From: Microbacterium immunditiarum
GTDB taxonomy: Bacteria; Actinomycetota; Actinomycetes; Actinomycetales; Microbacteriaceae
NCBI RefSeq assembly: GCF_013409785.1
Contig: NZ_JACCBV010000001.1
Location: 3,720,001-3,784,000, forward strand
Reading direction: 5' to 3'
Length of the DNA stretch: 64,000 nt
Shown: piece by piece, positions 52,636 to 60,660 of the stretch
Numbering within the stretch: the stretch's first letter is position 1
How the letters are laid out: each line of letters starts with the position of its first letter
Program-made: the position numbers and the translations under genes
Notes under the pieces: generated by a model
Database searches by the model: none
What the model saw: only the letters and a program-made list of their open reading frames with translations
What the model was told of the DNA's origin: nothing

Positions 52636-53394
52636 ATGGCAAAGATCGTCGTCATCGGCGGAACCGGGCTGATCGGCTCGAAGGTCGTCGCGAAGCTGCG
52701 GGAGCACGGACACGACGCCGTCGCTGCCGCGCCGAACACGGGCGTCAACACCATCACGGGCGAGGGCGTCGCCGAGGCGCTCGCCGGCGCGGACGTCGTC
52801 GTCGACGTCTCGAACTCGCCGTCGTTCGAGGAGAGCGCGGTGCTCGAGTTCTTCACGACCTCGACGCGCAACCTCATCGCGGCCGAGAAGGAAGCGGGCG
52901 TGGGTCATCACGTCGCGCTCACGATCGTCGGCACGAACCGCCCGCAGCACATCCCGTACTTCCGCGCGAAGACCGCGCAGGAGAAGCTCATCCGCGAGTC
53001 CGGCATCCCCTACTCGCTCGTGCACGCGACCCAGTTCTTCGAGTTCGTCGGAAGCATCGCCGACATCTCGACCGACGGCGACACCGTGCGGCTCCCCGGT
53101 GCGCTCGTTCAGCCCATCGCCGCCGAGGACGTCGCGACCGCCGTCGCCCGCACCGCGGCCGGCGAGCCGGTGAACGGCGACATCGAGATCGCCGGCCCCG
53201 AGCAGTACGGCATGGACGAGTGGGTGCGGCGCGGACTCGCGTTCCGCGGCGACTCGCGCACCGTCGTGCGCGACGATGCCGCCCCGTACTACGGCGCCAC
53301 GGTCGACGAGCGCACGCTCGTGCCGGTGGGCGGCGCGCAGCTGTTCGAGACGAGCCTCGACGAGTGGCTGCCGGCGAACCCGCCGCGTGCCTGA
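52636..53394 (+). CDS. NmrA-like NAD(P)-binding oxidoreductase, copy 2
   Basis: A 252-residue paralogue of 49200-49976. GGTGLIGSKVV at 8-18, DVVVDVSNSPSFEE, VGHHVALTIVGTNR and IPYSLVHATQFFEF are shared. It ends in SLDEWL, a more regular C-terminus than copy 1. GAGAAGGG precedes the ATG. The predicted ECF41 promoter directly upstream makes it a probable direct target of the sigma factor at 51250. The substrate is unknown; such proteins may act as redox sensors or quinone reductases. Confidence 0.9.
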   Translation: MAKIVVIGGTGLIGSKVVAKLREHGHDAVAAAPNTGVNTITGEGVAEALAGADVVVDVSNSPSFEESAVLEFFTTSTRNLIAAEKEAGVGHHVALTIVGTNRPQHIPYFRAKTAQEKLIRESGIPYSLVHATQFFEFVGSIADISTDGDTVRLPGALVQPIAAEDVATAVARTAAGEPVNGDIEIAGPEQYGMDEWVRRGLAFRGDSRTVVRDDAAPYYGATVDERTLVPVGGAQLFETSLDEWLPANPPRA

Positions 53395-53433
53395 ACCCCT
53401 GCTCGCAGAGCGAGTCGCCGCGAGGGGTCGGCG

Positions 53434-53781
53434 TCAGGCCGCGACGGCGATCCTCTCGCGGATGTCGATGGGAGCAGCGACCTCATCACTGGACCACTCG
53501 ACCACCATGCCGCCCGAACCGGCCGCGGCGTTGGCGAGAGTGCGGAGGTACTCGGGGTCGAGCGTCTCCGGCTCCGAGCTCGCGAAGACGAACCGGAGCG
53601 GGATCGCGGGCTGCATCCAGATGCTGGTGCGCCCGGTGGGGCCGTCGCCGGGGTGCTTCCACGTCATCGTGAAGCTCTCATTGCGTCGCAGCTTCGTCGT
53701 CGCGACGACCTTGACGTGGGCGAGGATGCGGTCGGGCATCTCGATCGGCTGCGCGTCGGCTCCGTAGTAGAGCAGTCCCAT
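53434..53781 (-). CDS. DUF7882-like small protein (paralogue 3 of 5)
   Basis: A 115-residue protein closest to paralogue 1 of the window. Shared: MGLLYYGA start, DRILAHVKVVATTKLRRNESF, TWKHPGDGPTGRTSIWM and PLRFVF. The conserved HP is QP here. The C-terminal tail (EVAAPIDIRERI) differs from the others. AAAGGA precedes the ATG. It converges on the NmrA-like gene and lies upstream-adjacent to a 62-residue gene in the same orientation. Function unknown. Confidence 0.78.
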   Translation of the reverse strand: MGLLYYGADAQPIEMPDRILAHVKVVATTKLRRNESFTMTWKHPGDGPTGRTSIWMQPAIPLRFVFASSEPETLDPEYLRTLANAAAGSGGMVVEWSSDEVAAPIDIRERIAVAA

Positions 53782-53853
53782 CGTTCGAGTTCCTTTCGGG
53801 GTGCTGGGGTTGCGTGGTGGTGCTGATCTCGGTGGTGTTGCGGATGCCCCGCC

Positions 53854-54042
53854 TCAGGCGGCGTTGCCGTAGTGCCGGCTCACGCGCCGGCGGTGCCTCC
53901 AGTCAGCCATGAGGTCGGCGAGGCCCCCTCGGCCGATCGGGCGCGGCTGCGGCACGAGTGCCACGCCCAGCGCGTGCGGGAAAACGGGGATCACCTCTGC
54001 CCCGTCCGGCACGTGCTCTTCGGTGTGGTGCGTCATCGACAT
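53854..54042 (-). CDS. Small hypothetical protein (62 aa)
   Basis: A 62-residue protein. AAAGGG lies seven bases before ATG 54042. The N-terminus has a histidine/acid patch (MTHHTEEHVPDG) and the C-terminus is basic (WRHRRRVSRHYG). A strong promoter, TTGACA-18-TAGTAA, lies directly upstream on the same strand, which supports a real gene. It may be cotranscribed with the DUF7882-like gene downstream and is divergent from a MarR regulator. No family recognised. Confidence 0.65.
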   Translation of the reverse strand: MSMTHHTEEHVPDGAEVIPVFPHALGVALVPQPRPIGRGGLADLMADWRHRRRVSRHYGNAA

Positions 54043-54070
54043 GTCCGCGCCCTTTCTGTCCGCTGATAAC

Positions 54071-54100
54071 TTACTAGCCAGGCAACTCACTCTATGTCAA
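54071..54100 (-). promoter_or_regulatory. Predicted sigma-70 promoter for the 62-aa gene, in the MarR divergent region
   Basis: On the minus strand TTGACA (54100-54095), 18 bases, TAGTAA (54076-54071). The region 54043-54227 is otherwise AT-rich for this genome. The MarR regulator encoded on the other side is the natural candidate to bind here; TTACTAG and AGTAAATAAGTA elements are present but no clear full palindrome. Confidence 0.55.
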
Positions 54101-54227
54101 TCCCAGTAAATAAGTATCTCGACGAGTGTGCAAATCGTTGAAACTCTCGAGATCCAGCGCATATGATGGGTGGGCACGTCAGGGCACCCAGCCGAGTGCC
54201 GTGTGAGGAGCGAGCCGGAGATCCCCT

Positions 54228-54761
54228 ATGCCGCAGACAGTCGTACGTCATGAGAGCGAGCACCTCTACTCGGAGCGCCCGCCGAAGACCCCAGAGGGCC
54301 GCGCCCTCGCGGAGGCCGTGTTGCATCTGCGTCGAGCCGAGCGTGTGCAGGCCGACCGTGCACTCGCGGTCTCCGGGCTGTCGAACCTCGACCTCACCGC
54401 GCTGCGGTACCTCGTCCAGGGGTACCGCGACGGACGCGACCTCAGCCCCAAAGACCTCATCGTGATGCTCGACACGTCGAGCGCCACGGTCACGAACGTG
54501 GTCGATCGCCTCGTCCAGCGCGAGTTCGTCACCCGCGTGCAGCACCCGCACGACCGGCGCGCGCACTACCTCGTGCCGACCGAGGCCGCGATCCACCGAG
54601 TCGACGACGCCTTCGGCGCGCATCACTCGACGCTCGTCGCGGTGATCGACAGCCTTGGGCCCGAGGTCGCCAAGACCGCGGCATCCGCGATCTCGCAGAT
54701 TGCCGAGGCGTTCGATCAACTCGCGGCGGCCCAGCTGCGTCCGCAGACCGGCGCCATCTAG
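54228..54761 (+). CDS. MarR family transcriptional regulator
   Basis: A 177-residue winged-helix regulator with a 35-residue N-terminal extension. The recognition region LSPKDLIVMLDTSSATVTNVVDRLVQ is at about 80-105, followed by the wing HPHDRRAHYLV. The C-terminal dimerisation helix is typical. GGAG lies seven bases before the ATG. It is divergent from the 62-residue gene and the DUF7882-like gene, its likely targets. Ligand unknown. Confidence 0.9.
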   Translation: MPQTVVRHESEHLYSERPPKTPEGRALAEAVLHLRRAERVQADRALAVSGLSNLDLTALRYLVQGYRDGRDLSPKDLIVMLDTSSATVTNVVDRLVQREFVTRVQHPHDRRAHYLVPTEAAIHRVDDAFGAHHSTLVAVIDSLGPEVAKTAASAISQIAEAFDQLAAAQLRPQTGAI

Positions 54762-54840
54762 GGCGAGCCGCGCGGCAGGGACTGTGGGGCGGCCTCCCCC
54801 GGGCCTAGTGTGGGCACAGGACGCACACCGGGGAGTGCCG

Positions 54841-56247
54841 ATGACCACGACAGAGCAGACCCACCCACCCGAGACCGGCAGCCTGAGCGCGCTGCAGCAG
54901 AAGGCTCGCGACCACCTCTGGATGCACTTCTCCCGGCAGTCCACGATGGACTCCGGCGTGCCGGTCATCGTCCGCGGCGAGGGCCATCACATCTGGGACG
55001 AGTCCGGCAAGCGCTACTTCGACGGCCTCGCGGGGCTCTTCGTCGTCAACGCCGGGCACGGCCGACGCCGGCTCGCGCAGGCGGCTGCCAAGCAGGCGGA
55101 GGAGCTCGCGTTCTTCCCCATTTGGTCGTACGCGCATCCGACCGCGATCGAGCTCGCGGCCCGGCTCGCGGACCACGCGCCCGGCGACCTGAACCGCGTG
55201 TTCTTCTCGACGGGCGGCGGTGAGGCCGTCGAGACCGCGTTCAAGCTCGCGAAGCAGTACTGGAAGCTGCGGGGCAAGCCCACCAAGCACAAGGTGATCT
55301 CGCGGTCGGTCGCCTACCACGGCACACCGCAGGGGGCGCTCGCGATCACGGGCCTGCCCGCGCTGAAGGAGATGTTCGAGCCGGTCACGCCGGGCGGCTT
55401 CCGCGTGCCCAACACCAACTTCTACCGCGCCGCCGATGTCGGCGCGCCGGCCGACGACCTCGAGAGGTTCGGGCGCTGGGCCGCTGACCGCATCGAGGAG
55501 ATGATCCACTTCGAGGGTGCCGACACGGTCGCCGCCGTGTTCCTCGAGCCCGTGCAGAATGCGGGCGGATGCTTCCCGCCGCCTCCCGGCTACTTCCAGC
55601 GCGTGCGCGAGATCTGCGACGCGTACGACGTGCTGCTGGTGAGCGACGAGGTCATCTGCGCGTTCGGCCGCATCGGCCACATGTTCGCGTGCGACGCGTA
55701 CGGGTACGTCCCAGACATGATCACGTGCGCGAAGGCGATGACGAGCGGATACTCCCCGCTCGGCGCGACGATCGTGAGCGACCGCATCTACGAGCCCTTC
55801 GGCACCGGCGACACGAGCTTCCCGCACGGGTACACGTTCGCGGGGCATCCGGTCTCGGCCGCCGTCGCGCTCGAGAACCTCGACATCTTCGAGGAGGAGG
55901 ACCTCAACGAGCGAGTGCGCGAGAACTCGCCGCTTTTCCGGGCCGCGCTCGAGCGCCTGCTCGACCTGCCGATCGTCGGCGACGTGCGCGGCGACGGGTA
56001 CTTCTTCGGCATCGAGCTCGTGAAGGACAAGTCCACGCGCGAGACGTTCGACGAAGACGAGGCGGAGCGCCTGCTGCGCGGCTTCCTGTCGAAGGAGCTC
56101 TTCGAGGCGGGCTTGTACTGCCGCGCCGACGACCGCGGCGACCCGGTGATCCAGCTCGCGCCACCGCTCACGATCGGACCGGCCGAGTTCGACGAGATCG
56201 AGAGCATCCTGCGCGATGTGCTGACGAGGGCGGGTCAGCTGCTCTGA
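54841..56247 (+). CDS. Class III aminotransferase (PLP-dependent omega-aminotransferase)
   Basis: A 468-residue fold-type I aminotransferase. The PLP lysine is Lys298 in MITCAKAMTSGYSPLG. SDEVICAFGRIG carries the cofactor-binding Asp, and FFSTGGGEAVETAFKLAKQYW the phosphate contact. It resembles putrescine/beta-alanine/aspartate-family omega-transaminases that use pyruvate. ATG 54841 has GGGGAG upstream. It stands as a single gene after the MarR regulator. The exact amine donor cannot be deduced. Confidence 0.93.
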   Translation: MTTTEQTHPPETGSLSALQQKARDHLWMHFSRQSTMDSGVPVIVRGEGHHIWDESGKRYFDGLAGLFVVNAGHGRRRLAQAAAKQAEELAFFPIWSYAHPTAIELAARLADHAPGDLNRVFFSTGGGEAVETAFKLAKQYWKLRGKPTKHKVISRSVAYHGTPQGALAITGLPALKEMFEPVTPGGFRVPNTNFYRAADVGAPADDLERFGRWAADRIEEMIHFEGADTVAAVFLEPVQNAGGCFPPPPGYFQRVREICDAYDVLLVSDEVICAFGRIGHMFACDAYGYVPDMITCAKAMTSGYSPLGATIVSDRIYEPFGTGDTSFPHGYTFAGHPVSAAVALENLDIFEEEDLNERVRENSPLFRAALERLLDLPIVGDVRGDGYFFGIELVKDKSTRETFDEDEAERLLRGFLSKELFEAGLYCRADDRGDPVIQLAPPLTIGPAEFDEIESILRDVLTRAGQLL

Positions 56248-56299
56248 GACGAACCGGATGCCGCAACCGGCGTCCGAGGTTCGCGCTACCTTCTGCGGC

Positions 56300-57130
56300 A
56301 TGGCGGAGCGGGTCGAGCGGTGGTGGGCGCGCCGGCAGTTCTCACGCGGCGCAGAGGTGCCGTACGCCGTGGGCGCGTATCGCGAAGCATGGGCGCCGTT
56401 CCCCATGCTCGTGCGCCAGTATCACCCGGAGCTCAACGCGGGGATCGTGCTGTCGCAGATCCCGCCGGCGGCCGATGTGCTCCTGCTGTGGCAGTGCGAG
56501 GCGGGGCACCTGTTCGCGGCGACGCCCACCGAGCAGCGCAATCGTCCGGGCCAGAAGCGGCGGCGGTCGGCGTGGTGCCCCGAGTGCTCCCTCCAGGCGG
56601 CGCCGCCGCGCATCCGCCTCCCCGACGATCCGCCGGCACCGGCGCCGCGGGCGAAGCCCACGCGGCGCCTGTGCGGCAAGACGCCCGACCTCCCGGTCGG
56701 TGACGCGTTCACGAGTGAGTGCGCGCCGGCTCCGGCATCCGCCGTCGAGGCGAAGCTGCGGACCGACCTCTTCGCCCGGCTGCCGCTCACGCAGGGACTC
56801 AACGCCGTGCGCGTGAGCCGGCCGTTCTTCGACCACCTCGAGGTGTGGCCCGACATCGTGCTCGCGGAGCTGCGGGTCGCGATCGAGTACGACAGTCCGG
56901 GCCGGTTCGGGCTCGAGCACGTCGGCCCGCGCGAGGAGTCCGATCGCCGCAAGGACCGTCTGCTGCGCAGCGCGGGGTGGGAGGTCGTGCGGATCCGAAC
57001 CGGAAAGCTCGAGAAGCTCGGCCCGCACGACCTCCAGCTGTCGACCCTCGGCCGACGCGGCGTCGATCGGATCGTGGACGCGCTGCGCGGCATCCGCGGC
57101 CCGATCATGGTCGACGCCTACCTCACCTGA
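56300..57130 (+). CDS. Zinc-ribbon plus endonuclease-like protein
   Basis: A 276-residue protein with two parts. The N-terminal half has a zinc-ribbon pattern, WQCEAGHLFAATPTE then WCPECS (Cys residues about 24-30 apart), similar to the DUF4379 probable zinc-ribbon. The C-terminal half (about 160-265) has IEYDSPGRFG and RRKDRLLRSAGWEVVRIR, which resemble the Vsr/DUF559 restriction-endonuclease-like fold. TACCTT lies seven bases before ATG 56300, no ribosome-binding site. It may be a DNA-cutting enzyme in repair or defence. It overlaps the end of the convergent ABC permease gene by eight bases. No methyltransferase is nearby. Confidence 0.75.
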   Translation: MAERVERWWARRQFSRGAEVPYAVGAYREAWAPFPMLVRQYHPELNAGIVLSQIPPAADVLLLWQCEAGHLFAATPTEQRNRPGQKRRRSAWCPECSLQAAPPRIRLPDDPPAPAPRAKPTRRLCGKTPDLPVGDAFTSECAPAPASAVEAKLRTDLFARLPLTQGLNAVRVSRPFFDHLEVWPDIVLAELRVAIEYDSPGRFGLEHVGPREESDRRKDRLLRSAGWEVVRIRTGKLEKLGPHDLQLSTLGRRGVDRIVDALRGIRGPIMVDAYLT

Positions 57131-57890
57131 TCCGCCGGCGATAGATCGCCATGGATGCGACGTACGCCACGACGAGGATGCCGACGAGCCAGGCCATCGC
57201 GACCCAGATCTCTCCGCCGACGGGCTGGCCGGCGAACAGCGCCCGCATCGAGTCGACGATCGAGGTCACCGGCTGGTTCTCGGCGAACCACTGCACGGGG
57301 CCCGGCATGGACTCGGTCGGCACGAACGCCGAGCTGATGAACGGCAGGAAGATGAGCGGGTACGAGAACGCGCTCGCTCCGTCGACGGTCTTCGCCGTGA
57401 GCCCCGGGATCACCGCGAGCCACGTGAGCGCGAGAGTGAACAGCATGAGCATGCCCGCCACCGCGAGCCAGCCGCCGATCCCCGCCCCCGTGCGGAACCC
57501 CATGAGCAGGGCGACCCCGACGACGATCGCGAGGGAGATCACGATCGAGACGAGCGACGTGAGCACGTGCGCCCACAGGACTCCCGATCGTGAGATCGGC
57601 AGGGACTGGAACCGCTCGAAGATGCCGCTCTTCAGGTCGAGGAACAGGCGGTACGCGGTGTAGGCGATGCCCGACGCGATCGTGATGAGCAGGATCCCGG
57701 GGAGCATGTAGTCGATGTACGACCCCTTGGCCGCGCCCGTGTCGATCGCCCCGCCGAAGACGTAGACGAACAGCAGCATGAGGGCGATCGGCGTGACGGC
57801 CGTTGTGATGATGGTGTCGGGGCTGCGCAGGATGTGGCGCAGCGACCGGCCGGTGAGCACCGCTGTGTCGCCGATGGCGTGCGCGGTCAT
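57123..57890 (-). CDS. ABC-2 type transporter permease (DrrB-like)
   Basis: A 255-residue membrane protein with six hydrophobic segments. FERFQSLPISRSGVLWAHVLTS and SSAFVPTESMPGPVQWFAENQPVTSIVDSMR are typical of the daunorubicin-resistance-type ABC-2 permeases. It overlaps the ATPase stop by four bases. It exports a drug or other small hydrophobic compound with that ATPase. The operon starts with a PadR regulator, as often for such exporters. Substrate unknown. Confidence 0.92.
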   Translation of the reverse strand: MTAHAIGDTAVLTGRSLRHILRSPDTIITTAVTPIALMLLFVYVFGGAIDTGAAKGSYIDYMLPGILLITIASGIAYTAYRLFLDLKSGIFERFQSLPISRSGVLWAHVLTSLVSIVISLAIVVGVALLMGFRTGAGIGGWLAVAGMLMLFTLALTWLAVIPGLTAKTVDGASAFSYPLIFLPFISSAFVPTESMPGPVQWFAENQPVTSIVDSMRALFAGQPVGGEIWVAMAWLVGILVVAYVASMAIYRRRIR

Positions 57891-58684
57891 GATTCTTCCT
57901 TTCCTGATTGCGTCTCCCGCCGGCCCGTGAGGGCGAAGAAGACGTCTTCGAGGCTCGGCTGCTTCTCGACGTACTCGACGGATGCCGCGGGCAGCAGCTG
58001 CTTGAGCTCGGCGAGTGTGCCGTTCACGATGATCCGGCCCTCGTGGAGGATGGCGATGCGATCGGCGAGCTGCTCGGCCTCCTCGAGGTACTGCGTCGTC
58101 AGCAGCACGGTCGTGCCGCCGCGCGCGAGCTCGCGCACCGCCTGCCACACCCCGAGGCGCGCTTCGGGGTCGAGGCCCGTCGTCGGCTCGTCGAGGAAGA
58201 TGACGGACGGCTCGCCGATGAGGCTCATCGCGATGTCGAGCCGGCGCCTCATGCCACCCGAGTACGTGGCGACCTTGCGGCCGCCCGCCTCGGTCAGCGA
58301 GAAGCGCTCGAGCAGGGCATCCGCGACGCCCGCCGGATCGGCGACGTGGCGAAGACGCGCCACGAGGGTCAGGTTCTCGCGCCCCGTGAGCACCTCGTCG
58401 ACGGCGGCGAACTGACCCGTGAGGCTGATCGCCGCACGGACGTCGACCGGTCGGCCGGCGGTGTCGAAGCCGCCGACCGACGCGGTGCCCGAGTCGGCCC
58501 TCGCGAGGGTCGACAGGATGCGGATGGTCGTCGTCTTGCCGGCCCCGTTCGAGCCCAGCAGGGCGAAGATCGCCCCCCGCTCGACCTCGAAGTCCACTCC
58601 GCGCAGCACCTCGAGGTCCTTGTAGGACTTGTGCAGGCCCCGGACCCGGATGGCCGGGGCATCGGTCATCGTCGCGACGGTCAT
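57887..58684 (-). CDS. ABC transporter ATPase (DrrA-like)
   Basis: A 265-residue ATPase of a drug-export-type ABC transporter. Walker A GSNGAGKTT near residue 43, signature YSGGMRRRLDIA, Walker B VIFLDEPTTGLD, then the DrrA-type C-terminal tail ending PSLEDVFFALTG. The ATG overlaps the DUF1048 stop; a second ATG four codons later is possible. It energises the permease downstream. Confidence 0.94.
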   Translation of the reverse strand: MTVATMTDAPAIRVRGLHKSYKDLEVLRGVDFEVERGAIFALLGSNGAGKTTTIRILSTLARADSGTASVGGFDTAGRPVDVRAAISLTGQFAAVDEVLTGRENLTLVARLRHVADPAGVADALLERFSLTEAGGRKVATYSGGMRRRLDIAMSLIGEPSVIFLDEPTTGLDPEARLGVWQAVRELARGGTTVLLTTQYLEEAEQLADRIAILHEGRIIVNGTLAELKQLLPAASVEYVEKQPSLEDVFFALTGRRETQSGKEES

Positions 58685-59049
58685 GAGCCCTGCTCCTTCA
58701 CCGCGTCGTCGATCGCCTTCGTCAGGCGGACGCGCTCCTTGTCGATCCACTGCCGGCCCGTGTAGGACTGCGCGAAGGTCTCCGCGAAGTCGACGGGGTC
58801 GTCGCCCACGATGTCGCGCACCGGCGTGCCGTCGGTCGCGGCCCGCTCCCACAGGTCGGCGAGGTCGCCGAACATCGTGGTCAGCGTGTCGCCGTCGAGG
58901 TGCCCGCCGTAGTACAGGAAGTACCGGTGGAGGGCCTTCGCGGCCGTCCGGTACGGCGCGGGCAGGGCCTCGATGCGAGCCTGGCTCTGCTTGTACTGCT
59001 TCTTCTGCTCGAGCGAACCCGTGAGCGCCTCGATCCACTTGGCGGCCAT
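58681..59049 (-). CDS. DUF1048 family protein
   Basis: A 122-residue, probably all-helical cytoplasmic protein. The pattern KWIEALTGSLEQKKQYKQSQARIEALP, with KALHRYFLYYGG after it, is that of the DUF1048 family. Such proteins are usually encoded beside PadR regulators and ABC exporters, as here. The ATG is one base after the PadR stop and the stop overlaps the ATPase start. Its role is unknown, possibly linked to the regulator or transporter. Confidence 0.88.
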   Translation of the reverse strand: MAAKWIEALTGSLEQKKQYKQSQARIEALPAPYRTAAKALHRYFLYYGGHLDGDTLTTMFGDLADLWERAATDGTPVRDIVGDDPVDFAETFAQSYTGRQWIDKERVRLTKAIDDAVKEQGS

Positions 59050-59050
59050 G

Positions 59051-59380
59051 TCACTCTCCTTCCTGGCGGAGCTTTTCCAGACGGTCTGCGAGGAAGCTCC
59101 ACGTCCTCCAGAACTCTTCGAGGTACTCGCGCCCTTGGATGTTGACGGAGTACACCTTGCGCGGCGGGCCCTTCTCGGACGGCACCTTCTCGACGTCGAC
59201 CAGGCCGCGCTGCTCGATGCGCACCAGCAGTGCGTACACGGTGCCCTCGGCGATGTCGGTGAAGCCCTGCTCGCGCAGCCACGCGGTGATCTCGTAGCCG
59301 TAGGCGGGCCGCGAGGCCAGCACCGCGAGCACGATGCCCTCGAGAGTGCCCTTCAGCATCTCGGTCGCCTGCTTGCTCAT
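59051..59380 (-). CDS. PadR family transcriptional regulator
   Basis: A 109-residue winged-helix repressor of the PadR/LmrR type. MLKGTLEGIVLAVLASRPAYGYEI is the N-terminal signature, GFTDIAEGTVYALLVRIEQRG is the recognition helix, and PPRKVYSVNIQGREYL is the wing. A C-terminal helix serves for dimerisation. GGAGG precedes the ATG. It begins the exporter operon and probably represses it through the direct repeats just upstream, released by the exported compound. Confidence 0.93.
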   Translation of the reverse strand: MSKQATEMLKGTLEGIVLAVLASRPAYGYEITAWLREQGFTDIAEGTVYALLVRIEQRGLVDVEKVPSEKGPPRKVYSVNIQGREYLEEFWRTWSFLADRLEKLRQEGE

Positions 59381-59392
59381 CGCATCCTCCGT

Positions 59393-59432
59393 CGGTACTC
59401 AGTAACGCTTGGTACCGGTACATAGTAACGCT
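59393..59432 (-). promoter_or_regulatory. Direct-repeat operator and promoter of the PadR operon
   Basis: CGGTACTCAGTAACGCT (59393-59409) and CGGTACATAGTAACGCT (59416-59432) are 17-base direct repeats with two differences, 23 bases apart. GGTAC also frames an inverted repeat between them. On the minus strand TTGCGG and TACTAT with 16 bases between form a possible promoter overlapping the second repeat. Autoregulation by PadR is likely. Confidence 0.55.
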
Positions 59433-59503
59433 GAATACCGTTTCCGCAATCCCGATTCCGGAAAAACTTCAGCGGATGCCCCCTTCGTTCGCCAGGCGCG
59501 AAG

Positions 59504-59537
59504 GCAAGCCGCCGAGCGCGTTAGCTCGACGGCTTGC
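59504..59537 (-). terminator. Hairpin terminator after the 81-aa gene
   Basis: GCAAGCCGCCGAGC and GCTCGACGGCTTGC pair with one mismatch around GCGTTA. It lies 44 bases beyond the stop of 59581-59826. No T-tract. The surrounding 59433-59580 holds no gene. Confidence 0.5.
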
Positions 59538-59580
59538 GCCGTGGAATCAGGGTTGCGGGCTCAGCACCGCCCAGAACGCG

Positions 59581-59826
59581 TCACTCGAGAGGCGTGGTGG
59601 TCCCGCCGCGGTCGGGCTCCCGGTCGCCCGGGATCGGGATCACCGCGATCGGCACGCCGGCCGTGATCAGCAGCAGCGCGTCGCGACGCAGCCCTTCGCC
59701 ATCGTTGACGCGCAGCCAGTGCGCGCCGCGCTTCACACCATCCGCGATCTCGTCGAGGATCTCGTCGGGCTCGCGTCCGCCGACGCTGTAGAGCTGGCCG
59801 CCGTAGACGATGTCAATGCGCTTCAT
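59581..59826 (-). CDS. Small hypothetical protein (81 aa) coupled to a DUF7882-like gene
   Basis: An 81-residue protein, MKRIDIVYGGQLYSVGG at the start, then a helix DEILDEIADGVKRG and a hydrophobic strand LLLITAGVPIAVIPI. It overlaps the end of the DUF7882-like gene by 14 bases, so the two are expressed together. A hairpin follows. No family recognised. The strand-helix pattern suggests a small alpha/beta fold. Confidence 0.7.
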   Translation of the reverse strand: MKRIDIVYGGQLYSVGGREPDEILDEIADGVKRGAHWLRVNDGEGLRRDALLLITAGVPIAVIPIPGDREPDRGGTTTPLE

Positions 59827-60148
59827 CGGTCAGCATCCGTCCATCCGCCGACTCCGCCGGCTCCGGCACGACATAGAGCCCGGTGGGCGAGTTCGCCGTG
59901 AAGCTCAGCGCGTCGATCCACGCCCGGTTCAGCGCCGGCTTGCGGCTGCCGTAGAACTTGTACACGAGCGAGGCCTGCGGGTGGATCCAGATCGTCGTGC
60001 GACCGTCGCCGATGCTCGGGTCGTCGCGCCACGTGAAGTGGAAGCCCTCTCCGCGACGCAGCTTGCTGCCGATGACGAGCTGCAGGTGTGCGAGCACGCG
60101 ATCGTCGAAGTCGACCTTGATCGACCCTTCGTAGATGAACTTGCCCAT
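59813..60148 (-). CDS. DUF7882-like small protein (paralogue 4 of 5)
   Basis: A 111-residue protein close to paralogue 5. MGKFIYEGSIKVDFDDR, LAHLQLVIGSKLRRGEGF, FTWRDDPSIGDGRTTIWIHP, KFYGSRKPALNRAWID and ANSPTGLYVVPEPAE define it. GAGGAGGAG precedes the ATG. It is followed by the overlapping 81-residue gene. The promoter shares CGTAGNGGGG with paralogue 5 (minus strand, near 60174-60183). Function unknown. Confidence 0.8.
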   Translation of the reverse strand: MGKFIYEGSIKVDFDDRVLAHLQLVIGSKLRRGEGFHFTWRDDPSIGDGRTTIWIHPQASLVYKFYGSRKPALNRAWIDALSFTANSPTGLYVVPEPAESADGRMLTDEAH

Positions 60149-60260
60149 ACCGGTGCTCCTCCTCGGCGCCCGTCCCCTCTACGGTCCGCGCTCGCGCAAT
60201 CGGACGCCACGCCCTTGACACCCTGGGGGCACGGGGCTACGGCGGAGCATCCGGTTCGTC

Positions 60261-60536
60261 TCAGAGGTCCTCGGGGGCGAGGTCGCCCTGACCCTCCTCG
60301 CCGAGCTCGGCCACGAGCGGGTCGTCGCCCTGGGTGTCGGGCTGGTCCGAGAACGACTCCTCCGTCTGGGCGTAGCCGCCCTCACCGGCGCCGCGTCCAT
60401 CGGTGTAGAGGCCGGTCTCGCGGTCGACCTCGTCGCTCGAGTCGGCCAGCTCCTCCTGGAACTCACCGCCCGCGAGAGTGTCGGGCTCGTCGACGCCGTC
60501 GCCACCGGCACCGAGGTCCTGCTCGCGCTCGTCCAC
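60261..60536 (-). CDS. Small acidic low-complexity protein (91 aa)
   Basis: A 91-residue protein very rich in Asp, Glu and Gly (for example EELADSSDEVDRETG and TQGDDPLVAELGEEG), probably unstructured. GAGAGGAG precedes GTG 60536. It lies between two DUF7882-like genes in the same orientation. It loosely resembles acidic actinobacterial proteins of unknown function (DUF5709-like), a weak comparison. Could be a stress or nucleoid-related small protein; no evidence for either. Confidence 0.6.
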   Translation of the reverse strand: MDEREQDLGAGGDGVDEPDTLAGGEFQEELADSSDEVDRETGLYTDGRGAGEGGYAQTEESFSDQPDTQGDDPLVAELGEEGQGDLAPEDL

Positions 60537-60660
60537 GTCGCACGCTCCTCTCCCGCGCCGCGCCGGACGCTCCGGCAGTCGCGCGGCATCTCTCGCACGC
60601 TCTCACGCGGGCACGACGGCGCCGAGGGGCTTGACACCGAATCGAGACGGATGCCGCGCC

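Noticed and set aside
60214..60638. CTTGACACC at 60214 and 60630 as plus-strand promoters
   Set aside because: No plausible -10 element and no plus-strand gene follow; the nearby genes are all on the minus strand.
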